From Acidobacteriota bacterium (GTDB taxonomy: Bacteria > Acidobacteriota > Terriglobia > Acidiferrales > UBA7541), in NCBI GenBank assembly GCA_021324935.1, contig JAJPIE010000072.1, positions 32,023-96,022 on the forward strand: a stretch of 64,000 nucleotides of DNA, written 5' to 3'. How positions within the stretch are numbered: the stretch's first letter is position 1; each line of letters begins with the position of its first letter. This document shows positions 16,949 through 24,986 of this stretch, in pieces. The position numbers were made by a program, and so were the translations under genes. Below the pieces are notes generated by a model. That model was not told the DNA's origin, did not search any database, and saw only the letters and a program-made list of their open reading frames with translations.

Positions 16949-18631
16949 CTAGTAAGTAGCGCCTTCCGGCACGAAGATGAAGTCCACGCGCCGGTTGCCC
17001 TTCTCCATGCCCTTTTCGGTGGACGGAGTCCCGACGCGGGTGGAGATGCGCGAAGCATCGATGCCCTTTTCGCCAAGATATTTCTTGGCGCCGTCGGCGC
17101 GGACTTGCGCCAGCTTGGCGTGATTGGGTTCCTTCGGATCGGCATAGCCGACTATTACCAGCTTGGCATTGGGTTCGCTCTTCAGGCGGAGGGCAACGTC
17201 ATCGCCCACGCGCTTGCAAGCGTTGTCGAAACGCCCCGCGCCAACCTTGGTGTAACCGCAATCGCCGACTTTGGAAGCCTGCGGCGGCGGGGCCGGCTGC
17301 TGCACGTCCACGTTGGTAGTCGCACTGGTGCGGCCGCCGCGCCCGTCATCTGCCGTGCAGATAACTGTGTAGCTGCCGGCGGAGAGGCCGGTGGAATCGA
17401 ATTCCGCAGTCGGGCCATTGCCGGAAATCTGGCCGCCCGTAGCGGAGTAGCTGTAGGTCAGCGGATCGTTGTCCGGATCGCTGGCCGTGGAGATAATCTT
17501 CACGCGCTCACCCGCGATGATCGGATTGCGTTCGGGGGCGCAGGAAATCACCGGAGGCCGGTTGGGCCGCTTCGCAACCGCGATGTCAACCGAGCAAGTC
17601 GCGTTGCCGCCATGACCGTCGTCCACCTTCGCGCTGACCGTGTAGGTGCCAATCGCGAGTCCCGAAGGATTCCAGCGCACGTCAGGTCCAGTGCCGTCGA
17701 CGGTGCCACTGGTGGCCGTGTAGGCGTAGGTCAGCGGATCGTTATCCGGGTCGCTGGCGTTCACGTGAATCGCCACGGGAGTAGTCGTTCCCTCGTAGAC
17801 AGACGTGGGGTCCGCCGAACATGCCGCAACCGGCGGCCGGTTTGGTTTCGGCGGAGCCGGTGGATAGGCCCAACGCAATACAACGCCGCTACCGATGCGG
17901 AAATTATTCTGACGGCCGTCCGGGCTCACCAGGGAGCCGGAGAAGTTCGTGAGGAGGTAATCGGCCTGGAAGAAGCGCCACGCGAGATACTTGGTAAGGA
18001 TCACGTCCACGCCGCCGCCAGCCGCCAAGGCAAAGGAACTTTGCGAACTGTCGCCGCTCACTTGCGAACTGCCGTGCGCCGCGCCGAACAACACTTCAGC
18101 GAAGGGAACGAAGTGCTCAAAATGCCGCCAGTTCAAACGCGGGCCGAACAAGTAGGTCTGCATGTTGCCACTGATGCTGGAAGGAGTGTAGCTGCCATCC
18201 GGGTTCAGCACATAGATCTGGCGATCAAAGCGGTAGCCGCCTACTTCACCGACCAGCCCCAGCCACTTGTTCACGTTATATGCGAACGAACCGGTGGCGC
18301 CCAATTGATTGAAGTTTCGGAACGAACACGGGCAAAAATTGATGTAGCTGAACATGCCCGCGACTTCATACTTGGGCGTCAGCAATCCCCAGGCGTGCCG
18401 ATTCCAGGGGTTGTTATTCCAATCCGACATGGCGTCGGCAGGCATCGCCGCAGCAGCCGGCATCGGGAACAGTGTTGGCGACGCAGGCGCGATGCTGAAA
18501 TCGTGCGCGGTAATCGCGTTTGAAAACTCCGAATTGTTGCTGTGGTTTGCTGTGCTCGCATCTTTCTGCTGCGCACAGATTGGCAGGGCAAGCAGAGCGC
18601 CCATTGCCAAGGTTGCACACCATTTGCGCAT
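16949..18631 (-). CDS. OmpA-family outer-membrane protein with two Ig-like repeats
   Basis: A 560-residue protein. The ATG at 18631 is chosen over the longer frame from 18865 because GGAGG sits just upstream and a signal peptide follows (MGALLALPICAQ). An eight-stranded OmpA-like barrel (about 60-250) is followed by two homologous domains of about 85 residues beginning NRPPV and containing SDPDNDPLTY and DDG-GG segments, then a C-terminal OmpA/peptidoglycan-binding domain (about 460-555) with NRRVDF. It should tie the outer membrane to the cell wall. A terminator hairpin follows the gene. Confidence 0.88.
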   Translation of the reverse strand: MRKWCATLAMGALLALPICAQQKDASTANHSNNSEFSNAITAHDFSIAPASPTLFPMPAAAAMPADAMSDWNNNPWNRHAWGLLTPKYEVAGMFSYINFCPCSFRNFNQLGATGSFAYNVNKWLGLVGEVGGYRFDRQIYVLNPDGSYTPSSISGNMQTYLFGPRLNWRHFEHFVPFAEVLFGAAHGSSQVSGDSSQSSFALAAGGGVDVILTKYLAWRFFQADYLLTNFSGSLVSPDGRQNNFRIGSGVVLRWAYPPAPPKPNRPPVAACSADPTSVYEGTTTPVAIHVNASDPDNDPLTYAYTATSGTVDGTGPDVRWNPSGLAIGTYTVSAKVDDGHGGNATCSVDIAVAKRPNRPPVISCAPERNPIIAGERVKIISTASDPDNDPLTYSYSATGGQISGNGPTAEFDSTGLSAGSYTVICTADDGRGGRTSATTNVDVQQPAPPPQASKVGDCGYTKVGAGRFDNACKRVGDDVALRLKSEPNAKLVIVGYADPKEPNHAKLAQVRADGAKKYLGEKGIDASRISTRVGTPSTEKGMEKGNRRVDFIFVPEGATY

Positions 18632-18932
18632 TGTTTCCTCCATAAATGAAGCAAGAAATCCCTTCTGTTCCTCGCGTCTGCCTGTTGCTGATTTCAACTG
18701 CTGCGCTGGAGGCGACGCAGGATGGCGCGCAGCATCCGACTTGCTTCTAAAATTCGGGGCGGTTTCACACGTGGCCTGCTCGCACTTGAAACAAGCTGTG
18801 GAAAGAAGCAAGTTGCTGCGGTTGAAAGCATATTCCATAAGTTCATCATTCTGCAAGTACTTCATGCGGCCAAACGGGGGTCGAGCGAGCCTCCTGGTTC
18901 CAAAACCCCCATCGAACCTTCTCCGGGTGCGC
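18632..18932. other. Divergent intergenic region
   Basis: About 300 bases between the OmpA-family gene (minus) and the MBL gene (plus). It carries the Shine-Dalgarno of the former and must hold both promoters. No conserved RNA or strong -35/-10 pair was recognised. The open frame on the minus strand is an upstream extension of the OmpA frame with no ribosome site. Confidence 0.5.
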
Positions 18933-18947
18933 TACACTACTTTGCCT
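18933..18947 (+). promoter_or_regulatory. Putative leaderless -10 box (TACACT)
   Basis: TACACT at 18933-18938 is 9 nt before the ATG at 18948, and no Shine-Dalgarno is present. The arrangement duplicates that before the zinc-ribbon gene at 5907. No clear -35 box. Confidence 0.35.
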
Positions 18948-19856
18948 ATGACCATCAGCATTCTGGACTTGGATTGGACCGGGAAAGGGCGTTGCATCGC
19001 CAGCGCCCTCATCCGCTCTGAGGATTTCGCAGCGCTCGTTGATCCCGGGCCAGGGTCGACAATAGAGAATCTGCGGGAACGACTCGCCGCACATCACCTA
19101 AGAGTTGCCGACTTAAACGTGATATTGCTCACTCACATCCACTTGGATCATGCCGGGGCGACGGGAGCCTTGGCCCGAGAGAGTCCGGGGCTCCGCGTGT
19201 ACGTTCATCGCCGGGGCGCGCCGCATATGGTTGATCCTACAAAACTTCTGACCAGCGCAGAGCGTCTTTACGGAACGGAGATGAAGCCTCTGTTTGGCGA
19301 GTTCTTGCCGGTTCCCGAGAGCAACCTCGAGGTTCTGGAGGGTGGGGAAACTCTTGCCCTGGGTGAACGGGAGATGCAGGTCCTTTATACACCGGGTCAT
19401 GCCTCGCACCACGTTACGTACTTTGACCCAGCGGACCGGGTAGCATTTGTGGGGGACACTGCGGGTATTTGTATCGAGGGAAATCGCTTCGTTCTCCCCG
19501 CCACGCCTCCACCGGACATTTCCTTCGAACTTTGGGAAGCCTCCCTCGATGCAATCGGGCAGCTCTATCCACGGCGCCTCTTTCTGACCCATTTTGGCTT
19601 TTCCGATCAAGCAGACCAGCATCTGAAGGCTTACCGGGAGCGTCTAAGACAGTGGGACAAACTATCCCGGGAAATTCTCGCTCGGGGCAACGATCAAATG
19701 GAAGCGGTGAGAGATTTCGCCCGCTCGGTCGCCGCAGAGGCCGCTGAATTCTTAACTCCGCAAGAGCTTTCGCACTATGTATTCAATGGCGCGTTGCAGC
19801 TTTCCTGGCTGGGACTAGCGCGCTACCACCAGAAACGTGCAGAGAAAAACGCCTGA
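18948..19856 (+). CDS. MBL-fold metallo-hydrolase
   Basis: A 302-residue metallo-beta-lactamase-fold hydrolase. The metal motif is THIHLDHAG (His63, His65, Asp67, His68), followed by GHASHH, VGDTAG and LTHFG in the expected order. The frame is open upstream to 18354 but homology and the TACACT box support the ATG at 18948. Family members hydrolyse thioesters, lactones, phosphodiesters or glutathione adducts; the substrate is not evident. It is a single gene converging on the aspartate kinase gene, 13 nt from its stop. Confidence 0.88.
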   Translation: MTISILDLDWTGKGRCIASALIRSEDFAALVDPGPGSTIENLRERLAAHHLRVADLNVILLTHIHLDHAGATGALARESPGLRVYVHRRGAPHMVDPTKLLTSAERLYGTEMKPLFGEFLPVPESNLEVLEGGETLALGEREMQVLYTPGHASHHVTYFDPADRVAFVGDTAGICIEGNRFVLPATPPPDISFELWEASLDAIGQLYPRRLFLTHFGFSDQADQHLKAYRERLRQWDKLSREILARGNDQMEAVRDFARSVAAEAAEFLTPQELSHYVFNGALQLSWLGLARYHQKRAEKNA

Positions 19857-19869
19857 AATTTTCGCCGAA

Positions 19870-21294
19870 TTATTTTCCGTCCTTGTCCAAATGCAGGCCG
19901 AATTCTCGGTGGGTGGCCAGCAGAGCTTTCCTGACGTCTTTTTCCTCGATCACGAAGGAGATATTTGTTTCCGAAGAGCCCTGGGCGATGGCGATTATAT
20001 TCACGTTCTCCTTGCCTAGCGCCTGAAACGTGCGCCCGGCGATTCCTGGCGTGCCGCGCATGTTCTCCCCGACGACGGCGACGATGGCGATGTTGGGGTC
20101 GACGTTGATGTGCTCCACTTTTTCGTGCTTCAGATCCTGCGCAAACTCCTTGCGAAGGGCTTCAATCGCGCGTTCGGCATCCCCTGAGGAAACGATGAAG
20201 CAGATGTCATTCTGCGAGGAAGATTGCGAAATCAGCAACACATTGGCGCGCGTTTCGGCAATGGTGGAAAAGGTGCGGCCGACCACGTCCGGAAGGCCCA
20301 CGATTCCCGGCCCACCGAGACTGATGAGTGTAACATCGCGAATGGCCGTCAGGGCTTTTACACCTCCGTTGCGTCCCCCCTTTGGCGTGATTTCCGTCCC
20401 GGCCTTTTCTGGGTCAAAGCTGTTGCGAATCCACACGGGAATTGCCGCTTCAACCACGGGCTTTAACGTTTTCGGGTGCAGCACTTTTGCGCCGAAGAAC
20501 GCCAACTCGGCGGCCTCGCGATAGGTGATGTTGGGGATGGTGCGGGCTTCACCGATCAGGCGCGGATCGGCGGTCAGCACTCCTTCAACATCGGTCCAGA
20601 TAATGACCTCCGTGGCATCCAGCGCTGCTCCAAGAATAGTGGCGGAGTAATCGGAACCGCCGCGACCCAGCGTGGTGAGCTCCCCCTCACGCGTTGCGCC
20701 GATGAAACCCGTTACAATCGGAACAATCCCTTTCTCGAGCATGGGGAAAATCCGCGCCTGGGACTTCTCCCGGGTCTCTTTCATCAGCGGATCCGCGCCC
20801 CCATGGAAGTCGTCGGTGACGATCAGGTCGGAGGCCTCCAGCGGCTCGCTGGAGAGCCCCGTTTCCTTCACCGCTGCGGCCACCAAGGGAGCAGAGAGGC
20901 GTTCGCCGAGGCTGGAAATGGCGTCCAGAGTGCGCGGCGACAATTCACGCAGCAACGCGGTGCCTTCGCAAAACCGGCGGCCTTCGGCCAAAACTTCCTT
21001 CATCTTTTCAATGACTTTGGCGCGCTCGGCTTCGTTCTTCACCACGGCGGCAAGCGTGCTCTCATGCTTCGCCGCAAGCTCCTCGAGTATGGTGATGGCG
21101 GCCTTGGCGTTGCCACATTGCGCGGTTTTCGCGGCTTCGATCAGGCGGTTGGTGACGCCGCTCATCGCGGAAACGACGGCCACGCACTTGCCCGCGCGGG
21201 CGCCCGCCGCAACAATTTGTGCCGCGCGGAGGATACAAGAAGCATCGCCCACCGACGTCCCGCCGAATTTCATGACCTGCAACGCCGACTTCAT
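19870..21294 (-). CDS. lysC: Aspartate kinase
   Basis: A 474-residue monofunctional aspartokinase, catalysing the first step of the lysine, threonine and methionine pathway. The N-terminal kinase motif is VMKFGGTSVGD, followed by the catalytic-domain segments GFIGAT-GE-TTLGRGGSD and WTDVEGVLTADPR, and two C-terminal ACT domains (about 320-470) that usually mediate feedback inhibition. ATG at 21294 has GGGGAG 4 nt upstream and is preferred to TTG at 21309. An upstream gap of about 215 bases holds a perfect hairpin but no recognised lysine riboswitch. Confidence 0.95.
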   Translation of the reverse strand: MKSALQVMKFGGTSVGDASCILRAAQIVAAGARAGKCVAVVSAMSGVTNRLIEAAKTAQCGNAKAAITILEELAAKHESTLAAVVKNEAERAKVIEKMKEVLAEGRRFCEGTALLRELSPRTLDAISSLGERLSAPLVAAAVKETGLSSEPLEASDLIVTDDFHGGADPLMKETREKSQARIFPMLEKGIVPIVTGFIGATREGELTTLGRGGSDYSATILGAALDATEVIIWTDVEGVLTADPRLIGEARTIPNITYREAAELAFFGAKVLHPKTLKPVVEAAIPVWIRNSFDPEKAGTEITPKGGRNGGVKALTAIRDVTLISLGGPGIVGLPDVVGRTFSTIAETRANVLLISQSSSQNDICFIVSSGDAERAIEALRKEFAQDLKHEKVEHINVDPNIAIVAVVGENMRGTPGIAGRTFQALGKENVNIIAIAQGSSETNISFVIEEKDVRKALLATHREFGLHLDKDGK

Positions 21295-21386
21295 GACTCT
21301 CCCCTTCAATGCTAGCCAAGCTACACCACTGTGCTGGCCAAGCCTCTCTATTCTACGGTTTGGTCTTTGAATTCCACGTGACTTGC

Positions 21387-21412
21387 TGTATCGAATTTTT
21401 CAATTCGATACA
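21387..21412 (-). promoter_or_regulatory. Perfect hairpin with GAAA loop upstream of lysC
   Basis: TGTATCGAATT and AATTCGATACA are perfect 11-nt inverted repeats; on the minus strand the loop reads GAAA, a stable tetraloop. It lies 100 bases after the arginase-like gene stop and about 90 bases before the aspartate kinase start. There is no T tract, so it could be an operator, an mRNA element or a weak terminator. Confidence 0.5.
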
Positions 21413-21511
21413 TTGGGTTCTTACCGCCTGCCGGCGCAGGAGGCCCCAGCTGCCCCCTATGACTACCAGGGGAATTAATGAGCATGGGCGATGAAGGGCG
21501 TATTGCGCGGA

Positions 21512-22495
21512 TTAGACAGGAGCGGAGGTGGCATCCTCCGCCGCCGGAGTGGCGGCAGGAGCAGGAGGCGGAGTCAGCGCCGCAAGCCGCGCCGAAAGAA
21601 CATCCGCCAGGAGATCAATGACTTTTTTCGCGGCAGAACCATCCGCATCCCGATCCGGGTTGTATTGCGCAATATCCAAACCCAGAAGATTCTTTTCTTT
21701 TCCAAATTCCGTGAGCGCCGTGCGCACTTCCGCGAGGGACAGCCCGCCGGAATCCGGGACGTTGGTAGCGGGAAATTCTTCCTGGGCAATCACATCCAGG
21801 TCGAGGTGAATCACAAATTCGCGCGCCTGGGCATGCAGACGGAGCAATGCGTCTTGCGCCGATTTTTCCGCGCCCATGGCCTGAATTTCCATCGCAGAAA
21901 CATGCCGCATCGGAGAGCGCGAGAGGAATTCCCGCTCCGCCGAATCCATCCGTACAAGGCCGTATATCAGCGTGTCCGGTTCGCGAACCAGAGGCGGCTC
22001 GCCCCAAAAACGAACCAGTTCCGGCGCACCCTTCCCGATGATCCCGGCGAGGGCCATGCCATCAAGACGGCCGGAAGGCGTGGTGGCCGGCGTGTTCAAA
22101 TCCGCGTCCCGATCGAACCAAAGCAAACTGAGTTGCTTGTAGTAACGGCGCGCCCCGGCCAGCACCGCCAGGATTTGCGTGCAGTCTCCCCCGAGCACAA
22201 CTAGCAACGCGCCGGATTTAATGGCGATTTCCGCGCGAGGCCTCAGGTCATGCAATGCGGCCACAATTTCAGTGACGTTGCGGGAACGCTTGAGTTCTTC
22301 GTCTTCCGCAAACAAACGCGGCGTGCAATCGCCGAGATCGGTAACCTCATAACCAACGGATTGCAGGCGCTCGACAAGCCCCGCGGCGCGAAGCGCGGCG
22401 GGAGCTCTCTCGCTTCCAGCCAGAAAGGAAGCGGCGCTGGAGGGCGCACCGAGGATGGCAAGCTTGTTCGGCTGACGGACGATTTTGACCGCCAA
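21512..22495 (-). CDS. Divergent arginase-fold (ureohydrolase-like) protein
   Basis: A 327-residue arginase/agmatinase-superfamily protein. TTG at 22495 is chosen because AAGGAG lies 6 nt upstream. The family framework is clear: GGDC in place of GGDH, FDRDADLNTP in place of the DAHxD motif, HLDLDVI for the SxDxD motif and a C-terminal NPDRD segment. Both histidines that ligate manganese in arginases are thus replaced (by Cys and Asp). It could use a different metal arrangement, have another substrate such as formiminoglutamate-like compounds, or be non-catalytic. It lies between ispH and lysC on the same strand. Confidence 0.8.
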   Translation of the reverse strand: MAVKIVRQPNKLAILGAPSSAASFLAGSERAPAALRAAGLVERLQSVGYEVTDLGDCTPRLFAEDEELKRSRNVTEIVAALHDLRPRAEIAIKSGALLVVLGGDCTQILAVLAGARRYYKQLSLLWFDRDADLNTPATTPSGRLDGMALAGIIGKGAPELVRFWGEPPLVREPDTLIYGLVRMDSAEREFLSRSPMRHVSAMEIQAMGAEKSAQDALLRLHAQAREFVIHLDLDVIAQEEFPATNVPDSGGLSLAEVRTALTEFGKEKNLLGLDIAQYNPDRDADGSAAKKVIDLLADVLSARLAALTPPPAPAATPAAEDATSAPV

Positions 22496-22636
22496 GGTAT
22501 GCTCCTTGTGCTGCGGAAATCGTATGGCCAATTACCGATGGCCAATAGAGCGAACTGCCGGGAACGGGCGGATTTTGCCGGGAAATACCCTGCCCCGGCA
22601 ATACTTGAAAGTTGTGACGGACGCGCCTGGCCGGGG

Positions 22637-23606
22637 TTAGCGGCGCGGCGCCGGTGCGATGGACTGCAGCTCCGGAGGCAGCGTAAAACGCACGTCCTCA
22701 CGAATTAGGTCCAGATCGCGCTGGTCCGTAAAACCAAACTCTGCAAGGCGCTCGCTCACCTGCTCCACCAGAATTTCCGGAGCGGAGGCGCCGGCGGTGA
22801 GCCCGATGCGGGTGACGCCATCGAGCCACCCTGGGTCAATGTCTCTTGCGGAATCGATAAGCTTCGCCTTGCGGTTCAAGCGCTGTGCGAGTTCGACGAG
22901 CCGGTTCGAGTTCGAACTGTTCTGCGAGCCAACCACCAGAATGAGATCCACGTCCTTGGCCACCTGCTCTACCGCTTCCTGGCGGTTCTGCGTGGCGTAG
23001 CAGATATCGTCGCTCGCGGGACCGATGATCTTCGGGAATCGCTGACGCAGGCGCGCGACAATTTCCTGCGTGTCGTAGAGGCTCAATGTGGTTTGCGTCA
23101 GAAACGCCAGGCGTTCCGGATCCTCGACTTGCAGCGCGTCCACGGCGGCGACCGAATCCACAACGAGGGTACGATCCGGAGCTTCTCCCGAGGTGCCGAT
23201 GATTTCCTGATGGTCCTTGTGGCCAATCAGGATGATGGTTCGCTTTTCGCGGGCAAATTTCAGCGCTTCCAGATGAACTTTGGTTACCAAGGGGCATGTG
23301 GCATCGATCACCTGCAGCAGCCGGTCTTTCGCCTCCTGGCGCACCGTGGGGGGAACGCCGTGGGCGCTGAAAACAAGCACGGAATTCGAGGGAACTTCCT
23401 CGATGGTCTCGACAAAAATGGCGCCGGCGGCGGAGTTGCTCCACTACGTAAGTGTTGTGGACGATTTCGTGATGAACATAGACGGGCGCGCCGTAGGCTT
23501 CCAGCGCCAGTTCGACGATGTCAACGGCGCGGACCACGCCAGCGCAAAAGCCGCGCGGCCGCACGCGCAAAAGGGTCTTCGTAGAGGCTGCCGTTTGGAC
23601 CGACAT
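22637..23606 (-). CDS. ispH: 4-hydroxy-3-methylbut-2-enyl diphosphate reductase, frameshifted
   Basis: IspH makes IPP and DMAPP in the last step of the MEP pathway using a 4Fe-4S cluster. All three cluster cysteines are present: in [22 protein letters not shown] and [11 protein letters not shown]. The gene is, however, split across two frames: the N-terminal part starts at ATG 23606 (AGGAG upstream) and reads to about YVVEQLRR, and the rest continues in another frame with [12 protein letters not shown]. The break lies in the GC repeat at 23421-23434. The total span is one base more than a multiple of three. Since the gene is normally essential, a sequencing or assembly error is the simplest reading. 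Confidence 0.92.
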
Positions 23607-23756
23607 CTGGCTCCTAAACTACTGAATTTTCAAGCTTCCATCATACCAAAGTCGCTAAAACTGTGCATGGAAACCGTTGCCTGCATGCAGAAAGCGGTGG
23701 CCAAAACCTGTCTCTTGGTACAGACCGCTCGCGCCCGAAGTGGCGTAAAATACCAC

Positions 23757-24119
23757 ATGAAGGAACTTCTTGGGATGGAGCCGCAGACACACCAAAACCG
23801 GCGACGGAGCGAGCGGGTCCTGCTACGTATGTCCGTCATGGTGCTTGCGGAGAACGAAGAGCGGCGCCAGATTCAGGAAGAGGCCAAGACTCAAGTGGTG
23901 AACGCTCACGGCGGGCTGATGCAGATGACCTCGCACCTCCACGTCGGCCAATCGTTCCTGCTGCATAATCCCCAAACAGGTAGAGAGATCAGTTGCCGCG
24001 TGGTGCGCGTGGAAGAAGCCGGCCTGGAGTTTTACAGCATCGCCTTTGAGTTTGACCGGGCCGATCCGAAATTCTGGCCGGTGACCTTTCCTCCCATGGA
24101 CTGGGGACTCCCTTCCTGA
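23757..24119 (+). CDS. PilZ-domain protein
   Basis: A 120-residue single-domain protein. The N-terminal RRRSER is the arginine-rich c-di-GMP motif of PilZ domains, followed by a beta-barrel region with a weak second motif (around VNAHGGLMQM, in place of D/N-x-S-x-x-G). ATG at 23757 is preceded only by TAAAAT 5 nt upstream, so it may be leaderless; ATG at 23775 is an alternative. It is divergent from ispH. The second motif is atypical, so ligand binding is uncertain. Confidence 0.7.
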   Translation: MKELLGMEPQTHQNRRRSERVLLRMSVMVLAENEERRQIQEEAKTQVVNAHGGLMQMTSHLHVGQSFLLHNPQTGREISCRVVRVEEAGLEFYSIAFEFDRADPKFWPVTFPPMDWGLPS

Positions 24120-24227
24120 CTCTTCGAGATTAACCGTACGCGCAGGACGGGAGCGGCAATGGGCGCGAGTGACCGCATCCAACTTTTTGTCAGAAACCGT
24201 GTTTAAGCTAGCGTGGAGGTACGTTAA

Positions 24228-24896
24228 GTGGATCTGAGTAGACGAGCAGGTGCAATTCTGATGGCCAGCATATTGGCTGGCGGTCTTTTTCTCTCCGGCT
24301 GCGACGACAACGTGGAAATCATCCGCGACCCGGATATTCGCATTGCCAAAGGCATGACATGGGCCTGGCGCCCCGTCAACGCGCCGGAAGGCCGGCGAAC
24401 AAATGCGGACGACCGGAAAGTCCTGTCGCGTGACGTGATTACGCCAGAGCCGCAGCAGCGCCTGGAAAGCAATCGCGACTGGAACACGGAAGCGAACCGC
24501 GACGTGCTCAAAGGCGCGATCGCCAAAAGCCTCCAGTCGAAGGGCCTTACGCAAGTTGGGGATCCGTCGATTGCGGACTTCTGGGTCGATTACCACGTGG
24601 CGGTGCGAACCCAGACAGCAACGGTTCAACGTGTTTACCCAGGCGGTTATCCCGGCGTAGTCTGCGGACCCTACGGCTGCTGGTCCGGCTGGGGCTGGGG
24701 ACCTCCTGAAGTGGAATATCAAAACGTCCACTACCACGAAGGAACCTTTGTGATCGACCTGGCGTTGCGGCAGCCGAGGAAACTCGCGTACCGTGCGATC
24801 AGCCAGAAAGCGCTGAGCAACAGGCACACAATCTCGCCGTACCAGGCGGATGAAGCGGTTAGCCACCTGTTGAAGGGGCTGAAGCCACAGTCATAA
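24228..24896 (+). CDS. DUF4136-family lipoprotein
   Basis: A 222-residue lipoprotein. GTG at 24228 has GGAGG 8 nt upstream. The signal peptide ends in the lipobox LSGC, so residue 24 should be lipidated; the next residues are DD, which in proteobacteria would suggest inner-membrane retention. The ADFWVDYHV segment and overall length fit DUF4136. A Gly/Tyr/Trp-rich insert occurs near residues 145-160. The gene ends in a bidirectional terminator. Function unknown. Confidence 0.82.
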   Translation: MDLSRRAGAILMASILAGGLFLSGCDDNVEIIRDPDIRIAKGMTWAWRPVNAPEGRRTNADDRKVLSRDVITPEPQQRLESNRDWNTEANRDVLKGAIAKSLQSKGLTQVGDPSIADFWVDYHVAVRTQTATVQRVYPGGYPGVVCGPYGCWSGWGWGPPEVEYQNVHYHEGTFVIDLALRQPRKLAYRAISQKALSNRHTISPYQADEAVSHLLKGLKPQS

Positions 24897-24917
24897 GTCT
24901 TGAGCGTTTAAGAAAAG

Positions 24918-24960
24918 AACACCGGGAGCGCCAGCGCGTGGCTCCCGGTATGTATTTTCT
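24918..24960. terminator. Bidirectional terminator between convergent genes
   Basis: ACCGGGAGC (24921-24929) pairs with GCTCCCGGT (24941-24949). TGTATTTTCT follows on the plus strand, and the A-rich flank AAGAAAAGAAC gives a T-rich tail on the minus strand. It serves the DUF4136 gene and the ABC-F gene. Confidence 0.75.
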
Positions 24961-24986
24961 AGGTCCTCGTTGATTAACGATTTGCG

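Noticed and set aside
17105..18523. Plus-strand open frame opposite the OmpA-family gene
   Set aside because: Shadow frame; the minus strand has a signal peptide, repeats and an OmpA domain.
21295..21511. Possible lysine riboswitch before aspartate kinase
   Set aside because: The gap has the right length, but the conserved L-box core could not be found; only a simple hairpin is present.
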